From positions 6,799,001 through 6,863,000 of the forward strand of contig NZ_CP163435.1 in the NCBI RefSeq assembly GCF_041051975.1: a DNA stretch of 64,000 nt. Reading direction: 5' to 3'. The notes below the pieces were generated by a model. That model ran no database searches. It saw only the letters and a program-made list of their open reading frames with translations, and was not told the DNA's origin. This DNA comes from Streptomyces sp. R21. GTDB taxonomy: Bacteria > Actinomycetota > Actinomycetes > Streptomycetales > Streptomycetaceae. Numbering within the stretch: the stretch's first letter is position 1; every line of letters starts with the position of its first letter. Positions 1 to 6,732 of the stretch are shown piece by piece. A program made the position numbers and the translations under genes.

Positions 1-245
1 CGTTGCCGGTGTTACCCGGTCGCATCACGTCTGTTTCCCACGGGGAACGCTGCCCTCAGCGGAAGCGCGACGGGGGTGTGAGGGTTCGGAGCACGCGCCG
101 GGGGCGTGCTGTGAGGCAGGCCGGGGGTGAGGGGGTGGGGTTAACCGAACCGGCGGCTTCCGTGCAGGCACCATCGTGTACGGCCCGCGCGGACGGAACC
201 CTGGAGAGGTCGGATTCCACCAGCTCATGCCCAGGGGGCCACACC
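1..245. other. Non-coding left edge
   Basis: I see no convincing gene in this stretch. Positions 90-110 form a 7-bp inverted repeat (AGCACGC and GCGTGCT around a GC-rich loop) without a T run. It could be a terminator stem for a gene beyond the left edge. The rest would be the leader of the gene starting at 246. Confidence 0.4.
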
Positions 246-743
246 ATGGCGACCGTCCGGAACCTCCCGATCGACGACACCGCATCCCTGCGTGCCTGGC
301 GGCTGGTCCGCGAACCCTTCACCGCCGCGACGTGGCGCCGGGTCGCGTACGCACTGCTCGCACTGCCGGTGAGTGTGGTGTGCGTCCCACTCGGTCTCGT
401 GGGCCGTACGGGCGGCCGGTGGCAGCGCCGGCTGGTGCGGCGGTTCCTGGGCGTGGAGGTCGAGGGGAAAGCGCGAGGGCTGCTGCACGCGGTGGCCGCG
501 GCACCCCTCAACCTCCTGGTGCTGGCCGTCACCGGCTACGGCTGGTCCATCGTCCCCATGAACCTCGGCTGGCCGCTGCGCGCCGGCTCCGACTACTCCG
601 GCGCCTGGGGCGGCCCCACCTTCGCGGGCGCATGGGCCTTCCACGCCGTCGTCGGCGGCATCGGCTTCCTGCTGATCATGCCGTGGGTGGGGCGGGGGAT
701 GGCGGCGGTGCAGGGGCGCCTCGCAGCGGCGCTCCTCTCGTAG
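246..743 (+). CDS. Sensor-domain-like membrane protein
   Basis: A 165-residue membrane protein that resembles the 'putative sensor' domain found at the N-terminus of Streptomyces NarL-type histidine kinases. Two hydrophobic segments are visible, near residues 35-50 and 75-100, with a third close to the C-terminus. It starts at an ATG shortly before the kinase gene at 792 and reads in the same direction. The kinase carries its own copy of this membrane domain, so this looks like a detached or duplicated sensing module for the same two-component system. It has no catalytic domain. The family assignment is by sequence feel, not a search. Confidence 0.7.
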   Translation: MATVRNLPIDDTASLRAWRLVREPFTAATWRRVAYALLALPVSVVCVPLGLVGRTGGRWQRRLVRRFLGVEVEGKARGLLHAVAAAPLNLLVLAVTGYGWSIVPMNLGWPLRAGSDYSGAWGGPTFAGAWAFHAVVGGIGFLLIMPWVGRGMAAVQGRLAAALLS

Positions 744-791
744 GCCGTCTCTCCCGGGAATCTCCCGGACCGTCTCTCTTAGGTTGATGAC

Positions 792-2069
792 ATGCACCGC
801 CTTCGCGCACTCGTGGCCTTCCCCTTCGGGCGGAAGGCCCTCGCGGCGCTCCTGTACGGAGTGCTCGCCTTTCCGCTCGCCCTGGCCGGGTTCTCCCTGA
901 CCCTGGCAGGGCTGCTGGTCGGCGGGGTCCTGTCGGTGACCACGCTGGGGCCCTGGCTGATCGCGGTCACCGTGCGCGGAGCGCTTGCGATGGGCAGGCT
1001 CCAACGCGCCCTCGCGCGCGTGCTGCTGGGGTGGGAGATCGAGGAGCCGGAGCGGCACGCAGGGACCGGACTGCTCGGCTGGCGGCGTGCCGTCCTCGCC
1101 GACCGCAGCGGCCGGCGCGCGGTCGCCTGCGCACTGACGACACCCTTCACCGGCGTCCTCGCGTACGTCGCCGTCGTCGTCGGCTACGCCTACGGTGTGC
1201 TGCTCACCCTGCACCCGCTGCTCAAAAGATGGAACTACAACACGGTGCGCGCGGCCGACGGCACCGAGCGGCACATCTCCCTGGAGTTCTTCGGGTTCCA
1301 GGTCGACACCTGGCCGCGCTGGCTGATCCCCGTCACCCTCGGCCTGCTGCTCCTGGCCACCGCCTCCTGGCTGCTGCGGGGAGCCCTCACCCCGCACCGC
1401 ATGCTGCTCACCGCCCTGCTCGGCCCCGACGCCGCCGACCGCCGTATCCGCACCCTGGAGGAGACCCGCGCCCAGGCGGTCGACGACGCCGCCGCCACCC
1501 TGCGCCGCATCGAACGCGACCTGCACGACGGAACACAGGCCCGGCTCGTCGGCCTCGCCATGCACCTCACCATGATCCGTGAGCTGATCACCGCCGGCGC
1601 CGAACCCGACCGCCTCCTCACCGTCGTCGACACCGCGCGGGGCAACGCCACCCAGGCCATCTCCGACCTGCGCCACCTGGTCAAGGGCATCCACCCGCCC
1701 GTACTCGACCAGGGCCTCGACACCGCCCTCGCCACACTCGCCGCCGACAGCGCCCTCCCCGTCGAGGTCACCGCCGACATCGGCAGCCGCCCGAGCCCCG
1801 CCGTCGAGTCGATCGCCTACTTCTGCGCCGCCGAACTCCTCGCCAACGCGACGAAACACAGCGGAGCGTCCCTGGCCACGGTGGAGGTGACCGCCCAGGA
1901 CGGGCTGCTGCGGCTGTCCGTCCGCGACGACGGGCGCGGCGGCGCGGTCATCGGCGCCGGCTCGGGGCTCGCCGGGCTGCTCACCCGGGTCCGCACCGTC
2001 GACGGCACGCTCACCTGCGACAGCCCGCCCGGAGGGCCTACGGTGGTCACCGTCCGACTGCCCTACTGA
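792..2069 (+). CDS. Sensor histidine kinase, NarL/HPK7 type
   Basis: A 425-residue membrane kinase. The N-terminal half (about residues 1-205) is a Streptomyces putative-sensor domain with about four membrane segments. A HisKA_3 dimerisation domain follows, with the phospho-acceptor His245 in the motif ERDLHDGTQ. The ATPase domain has an N box around ELLANATKH and a G box DDGRGG, and ends at GLAGLLTRV. It should autophosphorylate and pass the phosphate to the LuxR-type regulator starting 22 bp downstream. The membrane protein at 246 is probably co-transcribed. The stimulus is unknown. Length and domain order are normal for the family. Confidence 0.92.
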   Translation: MHRLRALVAFPFGRKALAALLYGVLAFPLALAGFSLTLAGLLVGGVLSVTTLGPWLIAVTVRGALAMGRLQRALARVLLGWEIEEPERHAGTGLLGWRRAVLADRSGRRAVACALTTPFTGVLAYVAVVVGYAYGVLLTLHPLLKRWNYNTVRAADGTERHISLEFFGFQVDTWPRWLIPVTLGLLLLATASWLLRGALTPHRMLLTALLGPDAADRRIRTLEETRAQAVDDAAATLRRIERDLHDGTQARLVGLAMHLTMIRELITAGAEPDRLLTVVDTARGNATQAISDLRHLVKGIHPPVLDQGLDTALATLAADSALPVEVTADIGSRPSPAVESIAYFCAAELLANATKHSGASLATVEVTAQDGLLRLSVRDDGRGGAVIGAGSGLAGLLTRVRTVDGTLTCDSPPGGPTVVTVRLPY

Positions 2070-2091
2070 CCCACTGATCACGGGAGCCGCA

Positions 2092-2748
2092 GTGCGCGTC
2101 GTCATCGCCGAGGACTCGGCCCTGCTGCGCGACGGGCTCGTCCAGCTCCTCCAGCTGCGCGGCGTGCAGGTCGCGGCGGCCGTCGGGGACGCGGAGGCGC
2201 TGCTCGCCGCCGTCGCCGAGCACGGCCCGGACATCGCCGTCGTCGACATCAGGCTGCCGCCCACCCAGACCGACGAGGGCGTCCGGGCGGCCGTACGGCT
2301 GCGGCAGGACCACCCCGGCGTCGGGGTGCTGATCTTCTCGCAGTACGTGGAGACCGCGTACGCCGCCCAACTGCTCGGCGATCCCGCCGGGTTCGGCTAT
2401 CTGCTGAAGGAACGGGTCGTCGACATCGGCGAGTTCGTGGACGCCATGGAGCGGGTCGCCGCAGGCGGTACGGCCCTCGACCCCGAGGTCGTCGCACAGC
2501 TCTTCGGCGCCGGCCGTCGCGCCGGCGCCCTGGACACGCTCACCTCGCGCGAGCGCGAGGTGCTCGCGCTGATGGCCGAGGGCCGCACGAACCATGGCAT
2601 CGCCGCGGGCTTCACCGTCTCCGAGCGGGCCGTCGAGAAGCACATCGCCAACATCTTCACCAAGCTCGACCTGCCGCCGTCGGAGACCGGGAACCGGCGG
2701 GTGCTGGCGGTGCTGCGGTATCTGGAGGCGACGGAGGCCGCGGGCTGA
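2092..2748 (+). CDS. LuxR/NarL-family response regulator
   Basis: A 218-residue two-component regulator. The receiver domain has the acidic pair E7/D8, the phospho-acceptor Asp52 in VVDIRLPP, and a late Lys in LLKE. A GerE-type helix-turn-helix occupies about residues 150-205 (TSREREVLALMAEGRTN, then SERAVEKHIANIF). It starts at a GTG 22 bp after the kinase stop and is the obvious partner of that kinase. It should bind DNA and control target promoters when phosphorylated. Targets cannot be told from the sequence; the permease at 2857 is a possible one. Confidence 0.93.
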   Translation: MRVVIAEDSALLRDGLVQLLQLRGVQVAAAVGDAEALLAAVAEHGPDIAVVDIRLPPTQTDEGVRAAVRLRQDHPGVGVLIFSQYVETAYAAQLLGDPAGFGYLLKERVVDIGEFVDAMERVAAGGTALDPEVVAQLFGAGRRAGALDTLTSREREVLALMAEGRTNHGIAAGFTVSERAVEKHIANIFTKLDLPPSETGNRRVLAVLRYLEATEAAG

Positions 2749-2843
2749 GTGCGGGGGGTGCCGGGGCCACGGAGACCGTGGGCTGAACCTCAGAAGTCCC
2801 TCAAGGATCACGAGGTACGTGGACGGGGCAGCTATCCCGTCCA

Positions 2844-2859
2844 TAGGGTCGCGATCATG
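2844..2859 (+). promoter_or_regulatory. Candidate -10 element for a leaderless TauE gene
   Basis: TAGGGT at 2844-2849 fits the Streptomyces -10 pattern TANNNT. It ends 7 bases before the ATG at 2857, so transcription would begin at the start codon itself. No good Shine-Dalgarno sequence precedes the ATG. The -35 element is not clear. Confidence 0.35.
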
Positions 2860-3639
2860 CCCGACATATCGCTGACCATGGTCGTTCTGCTGTGCGTCGC
2901 CGCGCTCGCGGCCGGCTGGATCGATGCCGTGGTGGGCGGCGGCGGGCTGCTGCTGCTTCCCGTGCTGCTGCTCGGGCTGCCCGGCGGCACCGCCGCGACC
3001 TACGCCCTCGGCACCAACAAGGCCGTGGCCATCGTCGGCACCTCGGGCGCCGCCGTGACGTACGCGCGCAAGACCAAAGTCGACGTGGGGACCGCCGTAC
3101 GGATCGGGCTCGCGGCGCTCGCCGGCTCCACCGCCGGCGCGTTCGTGGCCGCGGGCCTGAGCACCGACGTACTGAAGCCGGTCGTCATGGTCGTGCTGCT
3201 CGGCGTCGGCGCCTTCGTGATCCTGCGCCCCGCCTTCGGCACCGCCCCCTCGACCGAGCCCGTCTCCGCGCGCCGCGTTCTCGCCGCGATCGGGCTCGCG
3301 GGCCTCGGCATCGGTTTCTACGACGGGCTCATCGGCCCCGGCACGGGTACGTTCCTGGTGCTCGCGCTGACCGCGCTCCTCCACCTGGACCTGGTGACCG
3401 CCTCCGCCACCGCCAAGATCGTCAACTGCTGCACCAACGCCGGCGCCCTCGCGACCTTCGCCTGGAAGGGCACGGTGTTCTGGCAGCTCGCCGCGCTGAT
3501 GGCCGTCTTCAACCTGGTCGGCGGCATGGTGGGCGCGCGCACCGCGCTGAAGAAGGGCAGCGGGTTCGTCCGGGTCGTGCTGCTGACGGTGGTGTTCGCC
3601 CTGGTGGCGAACCTTGCGTACAACCAGTGGGTGGCCTGA
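2857..3639 (+). CDS. TauE/SafE-family membrane permease
   Basis: A 260-residue integral membrane protein with about eight hydrophobic segments and the duplicated TauE/SafE architecture. The glycine-rich first repeat (DAVVGGGGLLLLP) is mirrored by GFYDGLIGPGTGTFL near residue 155. The family exports sulfite, sulfoacetate and related organic anions, or acts as an uncharacterised permease; the substrate cannot be assigned here. An upstream in-frame extension exists, but the ATG at 2857 gives the hydrophobic N-terminus normal for the family. The neighbouring two-component genes and the sortase give no hint of substrate. Confidence 0.88.
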   Translation: MPDISLTMVVLLCVAALAAGWIDAVVGGGGLLLLPVLLLGLPGGTAATYALGTNKAVAIVGTSGAAVTYARKTKVDVGTAVRIGLAALAGSTAGAFVAAGLSTDVLKPVVMVVLLGVGAFVILRPAFGTAPSTEPVSARRVLAAIGLAGLGIGFYDGLIGPGTGTFLVLALTALLHLDLVTASATAKIVNCCTNAGALATFAWKGTVFWQLAALMAVFNLVGGMVGARTALKKGSGFVRVVLLTVVFALVANLAYNQWVA

Positions 3640-3648
3640 GGGGGCGGT

Positions 3649-4281
3649 TCAGCGGTTGCTGCCCGTCAGGTGGGCGAAGACGACCACGTTCCCCTGGTAG
3701 CCGGTCGACTTCGAGTAGCCGCCGCCGCACGTGATCACGCGCAGCTCGGGGCGGCGGGCCGCCCCGTACACCTTCTCGTCGGGGAAGTGCCGGGCGTCGT
3801 AGACCTCGACCGCGTCGACGGAGAAGCGGGCCGTGCCGCCGTCGCGCCGCTCCACCTCGATCGTGCTGCCCTTCTTCAGGGCCCCGAGGTCGTAGAAGAC
3901 GGCGGGGCCCTCGGCGTTGTCGACGTGTCCCGCGACGACGGCCGTACCCCGCTCACCGGGGGTGGTGCCGGCCTCGTACCAGCCCGCGAGGTTCTTCTTC
4001 GCGGCGGGCGGGACGTCGAGGCTGCCGGTCGGGGTCAGGCCGAGGCCGGTCAGCGGGGCGTTCACGTGGATGGACGGGATGCGGATGCGGTCGGGCGGGG
4101 AGGGCGGGAGCGCGGTGGCCGCGGAACGTGCGGCGGTGGAGCCCGGCGACGCGGCCTGCGCGGCCGACGGCTGTGGTGGTGCGTGCCACTCGGCGCCGCT
4201 GCGCAGCAGCCATGCGCCGGTGCAGAGGGCGACCACGGTGACGGACCCTATGGCGAGGTTCCCGAACCTGCGCACGCGCAC
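3649..4281 (-). CDS. Class F sortase
   Basis: A 210-residue membrane-anchored transpeptidase with an N-terminal signal anchor (about residues 8-26), a Ala/Ser/Pro-rich linker, and a sortase barrel. His119 lies in AGHVDN and the catalytic Cys185 in VITCGG, followed by a NVVVFAHL strand as in class F enzymes. Sortases cleave a C-terminal sorting signal and attach the protein to the cell wall. The gene upstream on the same strand (4387-4974) encodes a secreted protein with a C-terminal membrane segment and basic tail. It is the likely partner, although it lacks a clear LPXTG motif. Confidence 0.9.
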   Translation of the reverse strand: MRVRRFGNLAIGSVTVVALCTGAWLLRSGAEWHAPPQPSAAQAASPGSTAARSAATALPPSPPDRIRIPSIHVNAPLTGLGLTPTGSLDVPPAAKKNLAGWYEAGTTPGERGTAVVAGHVDNAEGPAVFYDLGALKKGSTIEVERRDGGTARFSVDAVEVYDARHFPDEKVYGAARRPELRVITCGGGYSKSTGYQGNVVVFAHLTGSNR

Positions 4282-4386
4282 CTCCTGCGTTCTCTGTGTC
4301 CCGCGCCCCCTCCGGGCCGCGAGGGGCGTCGGACCCGGAGGGGGAGGGGACGGCGGTACCGGTGGACGGACAGCGGAGGGTGTCCG

Positions 4387-4974
4387 TCAGATCCCGTCGC
4401 CTCTCGCCCGGCGATGCAGGAGCCAGGTACCGCCCGCGGCGGCGACGGCCAGCGCCGCCACTCCCGCCGCGGTCTGCACGGGGTCGCGGCCGAGTGCGCC
4501 GCCGACCCCCGTCTTCACACTTCCTCTCGGGTGCACCTGCTCCTTCGTGGAAGTCAGCGTCACCATCAGGTCGCCCGTGACCTGCGTGTCGCCCTCGGAG
4601 CACTTCACGACGATCTCGTACGTCCCCGGCTGCGCGCTCGGCGGCACCTTGAACTGGCCGATCGCGTCCTCCCGGTGCGTGCTGGGCGCCAGCGTGAACG
4701 TGCCCGCGCCCACCGCGCTGGCGTCGCCCGTCGCCGTGCCGTCCGCGCCGCAGGCCGCGGTGTTCACCGAGACCTCGCCGCCGGGGACGACGGTGGAGGG
4801 GTACACCTCGAGGGTGTGGCTTCCGGTGCCTGCGCCTGTGTCGGCGGCGTACGCGGGTCCTGCGGCGAGGGCCGCGGCGGCGACGGCGAGTGCGGTACCG
4901 GTCAGCGGCCGGGCGAGACGTTCGGCCGTACGCCTGGCGATCCGTCTGGCGAGACGTCTGGCGGTACGTCGCAT
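4387..4974 (-). CDS. Secreted surface protein with C-terminal membrane anchor
   Basis: A 195-residue protein with a strongly basic twin-Arg-rich N-terminus, a signal peptide ending near AYAAD, and a small beta-rich outer domain with two Cys (ACGADG and VKCSEG). The C-terminus runs SVKTGVGGALGRD, then a hydrophobic stretch, then HRRARGDGI. This has the layout of a sorting signal without LPXTG. The start at 4974 follows a good GGAGGA site; an ATG 42 bases upstream is less likely. It sits about 100 bp upstream of the class F sortase, in the same direction. A role as substrate or partner of that sortase is inferred. Confidence 0.75.
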   Translation of the reverse strand: MRRTARRLARRIARRTAERLARPLTGTALAVAAAALAAGPAYAADTGAGTGSHTLEVYPSTVVPGGEVSVNTAACGADGTATGDASAVGAGTFTLAPSTHREDAIGQFKVPPSAQPGTYEIVVKCSEGDTQVTGDLMVTLTSTKEQVHPRGSVKTGVGGALGRDPVQTAAGVAALAVAAAGGTWLLHRRARGDGI

Positions 4975-5288
4975 CGTGGTGCTCCTCCGAGGGGGCGCGG
5001 CCCGCGGCACCCCCATGTGCCGCTGCGTCGGTCGTGCCCCTGCCTTACCGAGGTAAGTGGCACTTGGGCGCGCCCGCTTCCTGATGGAACGTCAGGATTG
5101 ATGTGAACGGGTGTCAGACGGGGGATCGGGGTGAGCCGTCGTCGGACCGTTCCAGCAGGTCACCGGCGTGCGGGTGGTTCGGCGCGAAGGAGAACCCGAA
5201 GGGTGCGGGGGGCGCGTGTGAACGGGTGACCGGGGTGCGGCGGGACGGGCTTGACCTCAAGGATGGTCGAGGTATGAGGCTGTGGCGC
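4975..5288. other. Divergent regulatory region between surface protein and FMN reductase
   Basis: This gene-free stretch holds two visible control sites. A 14-bp palindrome CTTACCGAGGTAAG lies at 5044-5057, about 70 bp upstream of the surface-protein start. A SoxR-type promoter lies at 5251-5281 before the FMN reductase. I see no small gene in it. Confidence 0.5.
5251..5281 (+). promoter_or_regulatory. SoxR-type operator and promoter
   Basis: The -35 element TTGACC (5251-5256) overlaps an interrupted palindrome CCTCAAG-GATG-GTCGAGG. This matches the SoxR box CCTCAAG-N4-CTTGAGG at all but one or two positions. A -10-like GAGGCT at 5276-5281 gives the stretched 19-bp spacer typical of SoxR/MerR-activated promoters. 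Transcription would start close to the ATG at 5289. In S. coelicolor an NADPH-dependent FMN reductase is a known SoxR target, which fits the gene downstream. Confidence 0.75.
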
Positions 5289-5996
5289 ATGAAGACCACC
5301 GCTGATGAAATCTCCGCCCCTGTAAGGCCGTCCGAAGAGTCCTCGGCGTCCGAAGAGTCCTCGGCGCCCTCGGCGTCCTCGGCGTCCTCGGCGTCCTCGG
5401 CGTCCGAAGGATCCCCGGCGCCTGAGGCTCCGATACGGGTCGTCGTCCTCGTGGGCAGCAACCGTGAGGGCCGCTTCGGTCCCGTCGTCGCCGAGTGGCT
5501 GCTGGGGGAGGTGCGCGGGCGTGACGACCTCGCGCCCGAGGTCGTGGACGTCGGCGAGATCGCCCTCCCCATGACCTTCGCCCGCTCGCCCGAGGCGACC
5601 GCCGCACTCGCCGAGGTCACGCCGAAGCTGGCCGCCGCCGACGCGTTCGTCGTCCTCACCCCCGAGTACAACCACTCCTTCCCGGCCGGCCTGAAGAACC
5701 TGATCGACTGGCACTACAGCGAATGGCGCGCCAAGCCGGTCGCCCTGGTCTCCTACGGCGGCGTCTCCGGAGGCCTCCGCGCCAGCGAACACCTCCGCCA
5801 GGTCTTCGCCGAACTGCACGCCGTCACCATCCGCGACACGGTCTCCTTCCACGGCGCCCGGGCCACCTTCGACGAGGCGGGCCGCCCGCACGACACCGTC
5901 GCCCCCGCCGCCGCGGTAAAGGTGATGCTCGACCAGCTGGTGTGGTGGGCACGGGTGCTGCGGGAGGGGCGGGGGGTGCGGCCGTACGGGGGTTAG
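5289..5996 (+). CDS. NADPH-dependent FMN reductase, SoxR-regulon type
   Basis: A 235-residue flavodoxin-fold oxidoreductase. The FMN-phosphate loop GSNREGRFGP lies near residue 55, and TPEYNHSFPAGLKN with SYGGVSGG mark the flavin site of the NADPH-dependent FMN reductase family. It probably reduces FMN or quinones in the cytoplasm and helps deal with redox-cycling compounds. The start at 5289 is chosen because the SoxR-type promoter puts the transcript start there; an ATG at 5274 overlaps the promoter. Residues 10-48 are a Ser/Ala/Glu-rich low-complexity tail encoded by near-perfect GCGTCCTCG repeats, which homologs normally lack. Confidence 0.88.
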   Translation: MKTTADEISAPVRPSEESSASEESSAPSASSASSASSASEGSPAPEAPIRVVVLVGSNREGRFGPVVAEWLLGEVRGRDDLAPEVVDVGEIALPMTFARSPEATAALAEVTPKLAAADAFVVLTPEYNHSFPAGLKNLIDWHYSEWRAKPVALVSYGGVSGGLRASEHLRQVFAELHAVTIRDTVSFHGARATFDEAGRPHDTVAPAAAVKVMLDQLVWWARVLREGRGVRPYGG

Positions 5997-6091
5997 GGCC
6001 CCTTCGCAGGGGGGCCGGTGGGTGGGTCGGGGGCGACTGCGGGGCAGCGGAGGCAGCAGCTGTGCTTGCCGGCCCGCAAGCCGGCACCGTC

Positions 6092-6126
6092 GTGACCCAC
6101 GCGGGCTGGACCGCTACGGTTCCCGG
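6092..6126 (+). promoter_or_regulatory. Candidate leaderless promoter of the ASCH gene
   Basis: GTGACC (6092-6097) and TACGGT (6115-6120) are spaced 17 bp apart, close to the Streptomyces vegetative pattern TTGACN-N17-TANNNT. The ATG at 6127 lies 6 bases after the -10 element, so the mRNA would be leaderless. No Shine-Dalgarno sequence is present. Confidence 0.5.
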
Positions 6127-6591
6127 ATGACCTCCGACTCTCACGCCGACACCCCGAACGCGGACCTCGCGTCCCTGCGCAAGGCCGAGTTCGGCTTCCC
6201 CGGCTCCCTGCGCGACCGCCTCGTCGCCGCGATCCTCGACGGCTCGAAGACCTCCACGACGGGGCTCGTCGCCGACTACGAGCACGAGGGCGATCCCCTG
6301 CCGGAGGTCGGGAGCCGTTCGGTCGTCGTCGACTCGGACGATCGCCCGGTCGCGGTCATCGAGACGACCTCCCTCCGCGTCGTCCCGCTCGCGGAGGTGG
6401 ACCTCGCCCACGTCTTCGACGAGGGCGAGGGTGACGCCGACGTGGCCGAATGGCGGGCGAACCACGAGAAGTTCTGGCACAGCCCCGAGATGCGCGCCGC
6501 GATGGACGACCCCGCCTTCACGGTCGACGACACGACTCCGACCGTCCTCGAACGCTTCCGCCTAGTCACGGACCTCCGCTCCGCCGACTGA
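6127..6591 (+). CDS. ASCH-domain protein
   Basis: A 154-residue soluble protein of the ASCH/PUA-like fold. Visible features are the entry helix FPGSLRDRLVAAILDGSKTSTTG, the strand block PLPEVGSRSVVVD, the motif IETTSLRVVPLAEVDLAHVFDEGEGD, and the C-terminal WRANHEKFW. ASCH proteins bind RNA or nucleotides; some act as RNases or amidohydrolases. Its job here cannot be told. It is a single gene convergent with the M4 protease, separated by a long inverted repeat. The ATG is fixed by a leaderless promoter. Confidence 0.85.
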   Translation: MTSDSHADTPNADLASLRKAEFGFPGSLRDRLVAAILDGSKTSTTGLVADYEHEGDPLPEVGSRSVVVDSDDRPVAVIETTSLRVVPLAEVDLAHVFDEGEGDADVAEWRANHEKFWHSPEMRAAMDDPAFTVDDTTPTVLERFRLVTDLRSAD

Positions 6592-6608
6592 ACGATAACG
6601 ACGGGGAG

Positions 6609-6689
6609 TGGCACATTTCGGCGGGTCATCGGTGGGGCTGGGGGCTGTGACCAGGCGCTCTGAGGACGGCCGGGCGCCGAAATGTGCCA
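6609..6689. terminator. 15-bp perfect inverted repeat between convergent genes
   Basis: TGGCACATTTCGGCG (6609-6623) is repeated exactly in reverse complement at 6675-6689, with 51 bases between the arms. It lies between the ends of the ASCH gene and the M4 protease gene, so a bidirectional terminator is likely. The long loop and the AT-rich arm core are unusual for this genome. Confidence 0.5.
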
Positions 6690-6732
6690 GTTGTGCGGGT
6701 CCCTTGTTCAGGCGGAGGGGGCGGGGGGGCGG

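Noticed and set aside
225..2264. 679-residue open frame on the minus strand
   Set aside because: It lies antisense to the sensor protein and kinase, has low-complexity Gly/Gln/Asp-rich composition and no family. It is a high-GC shadow.
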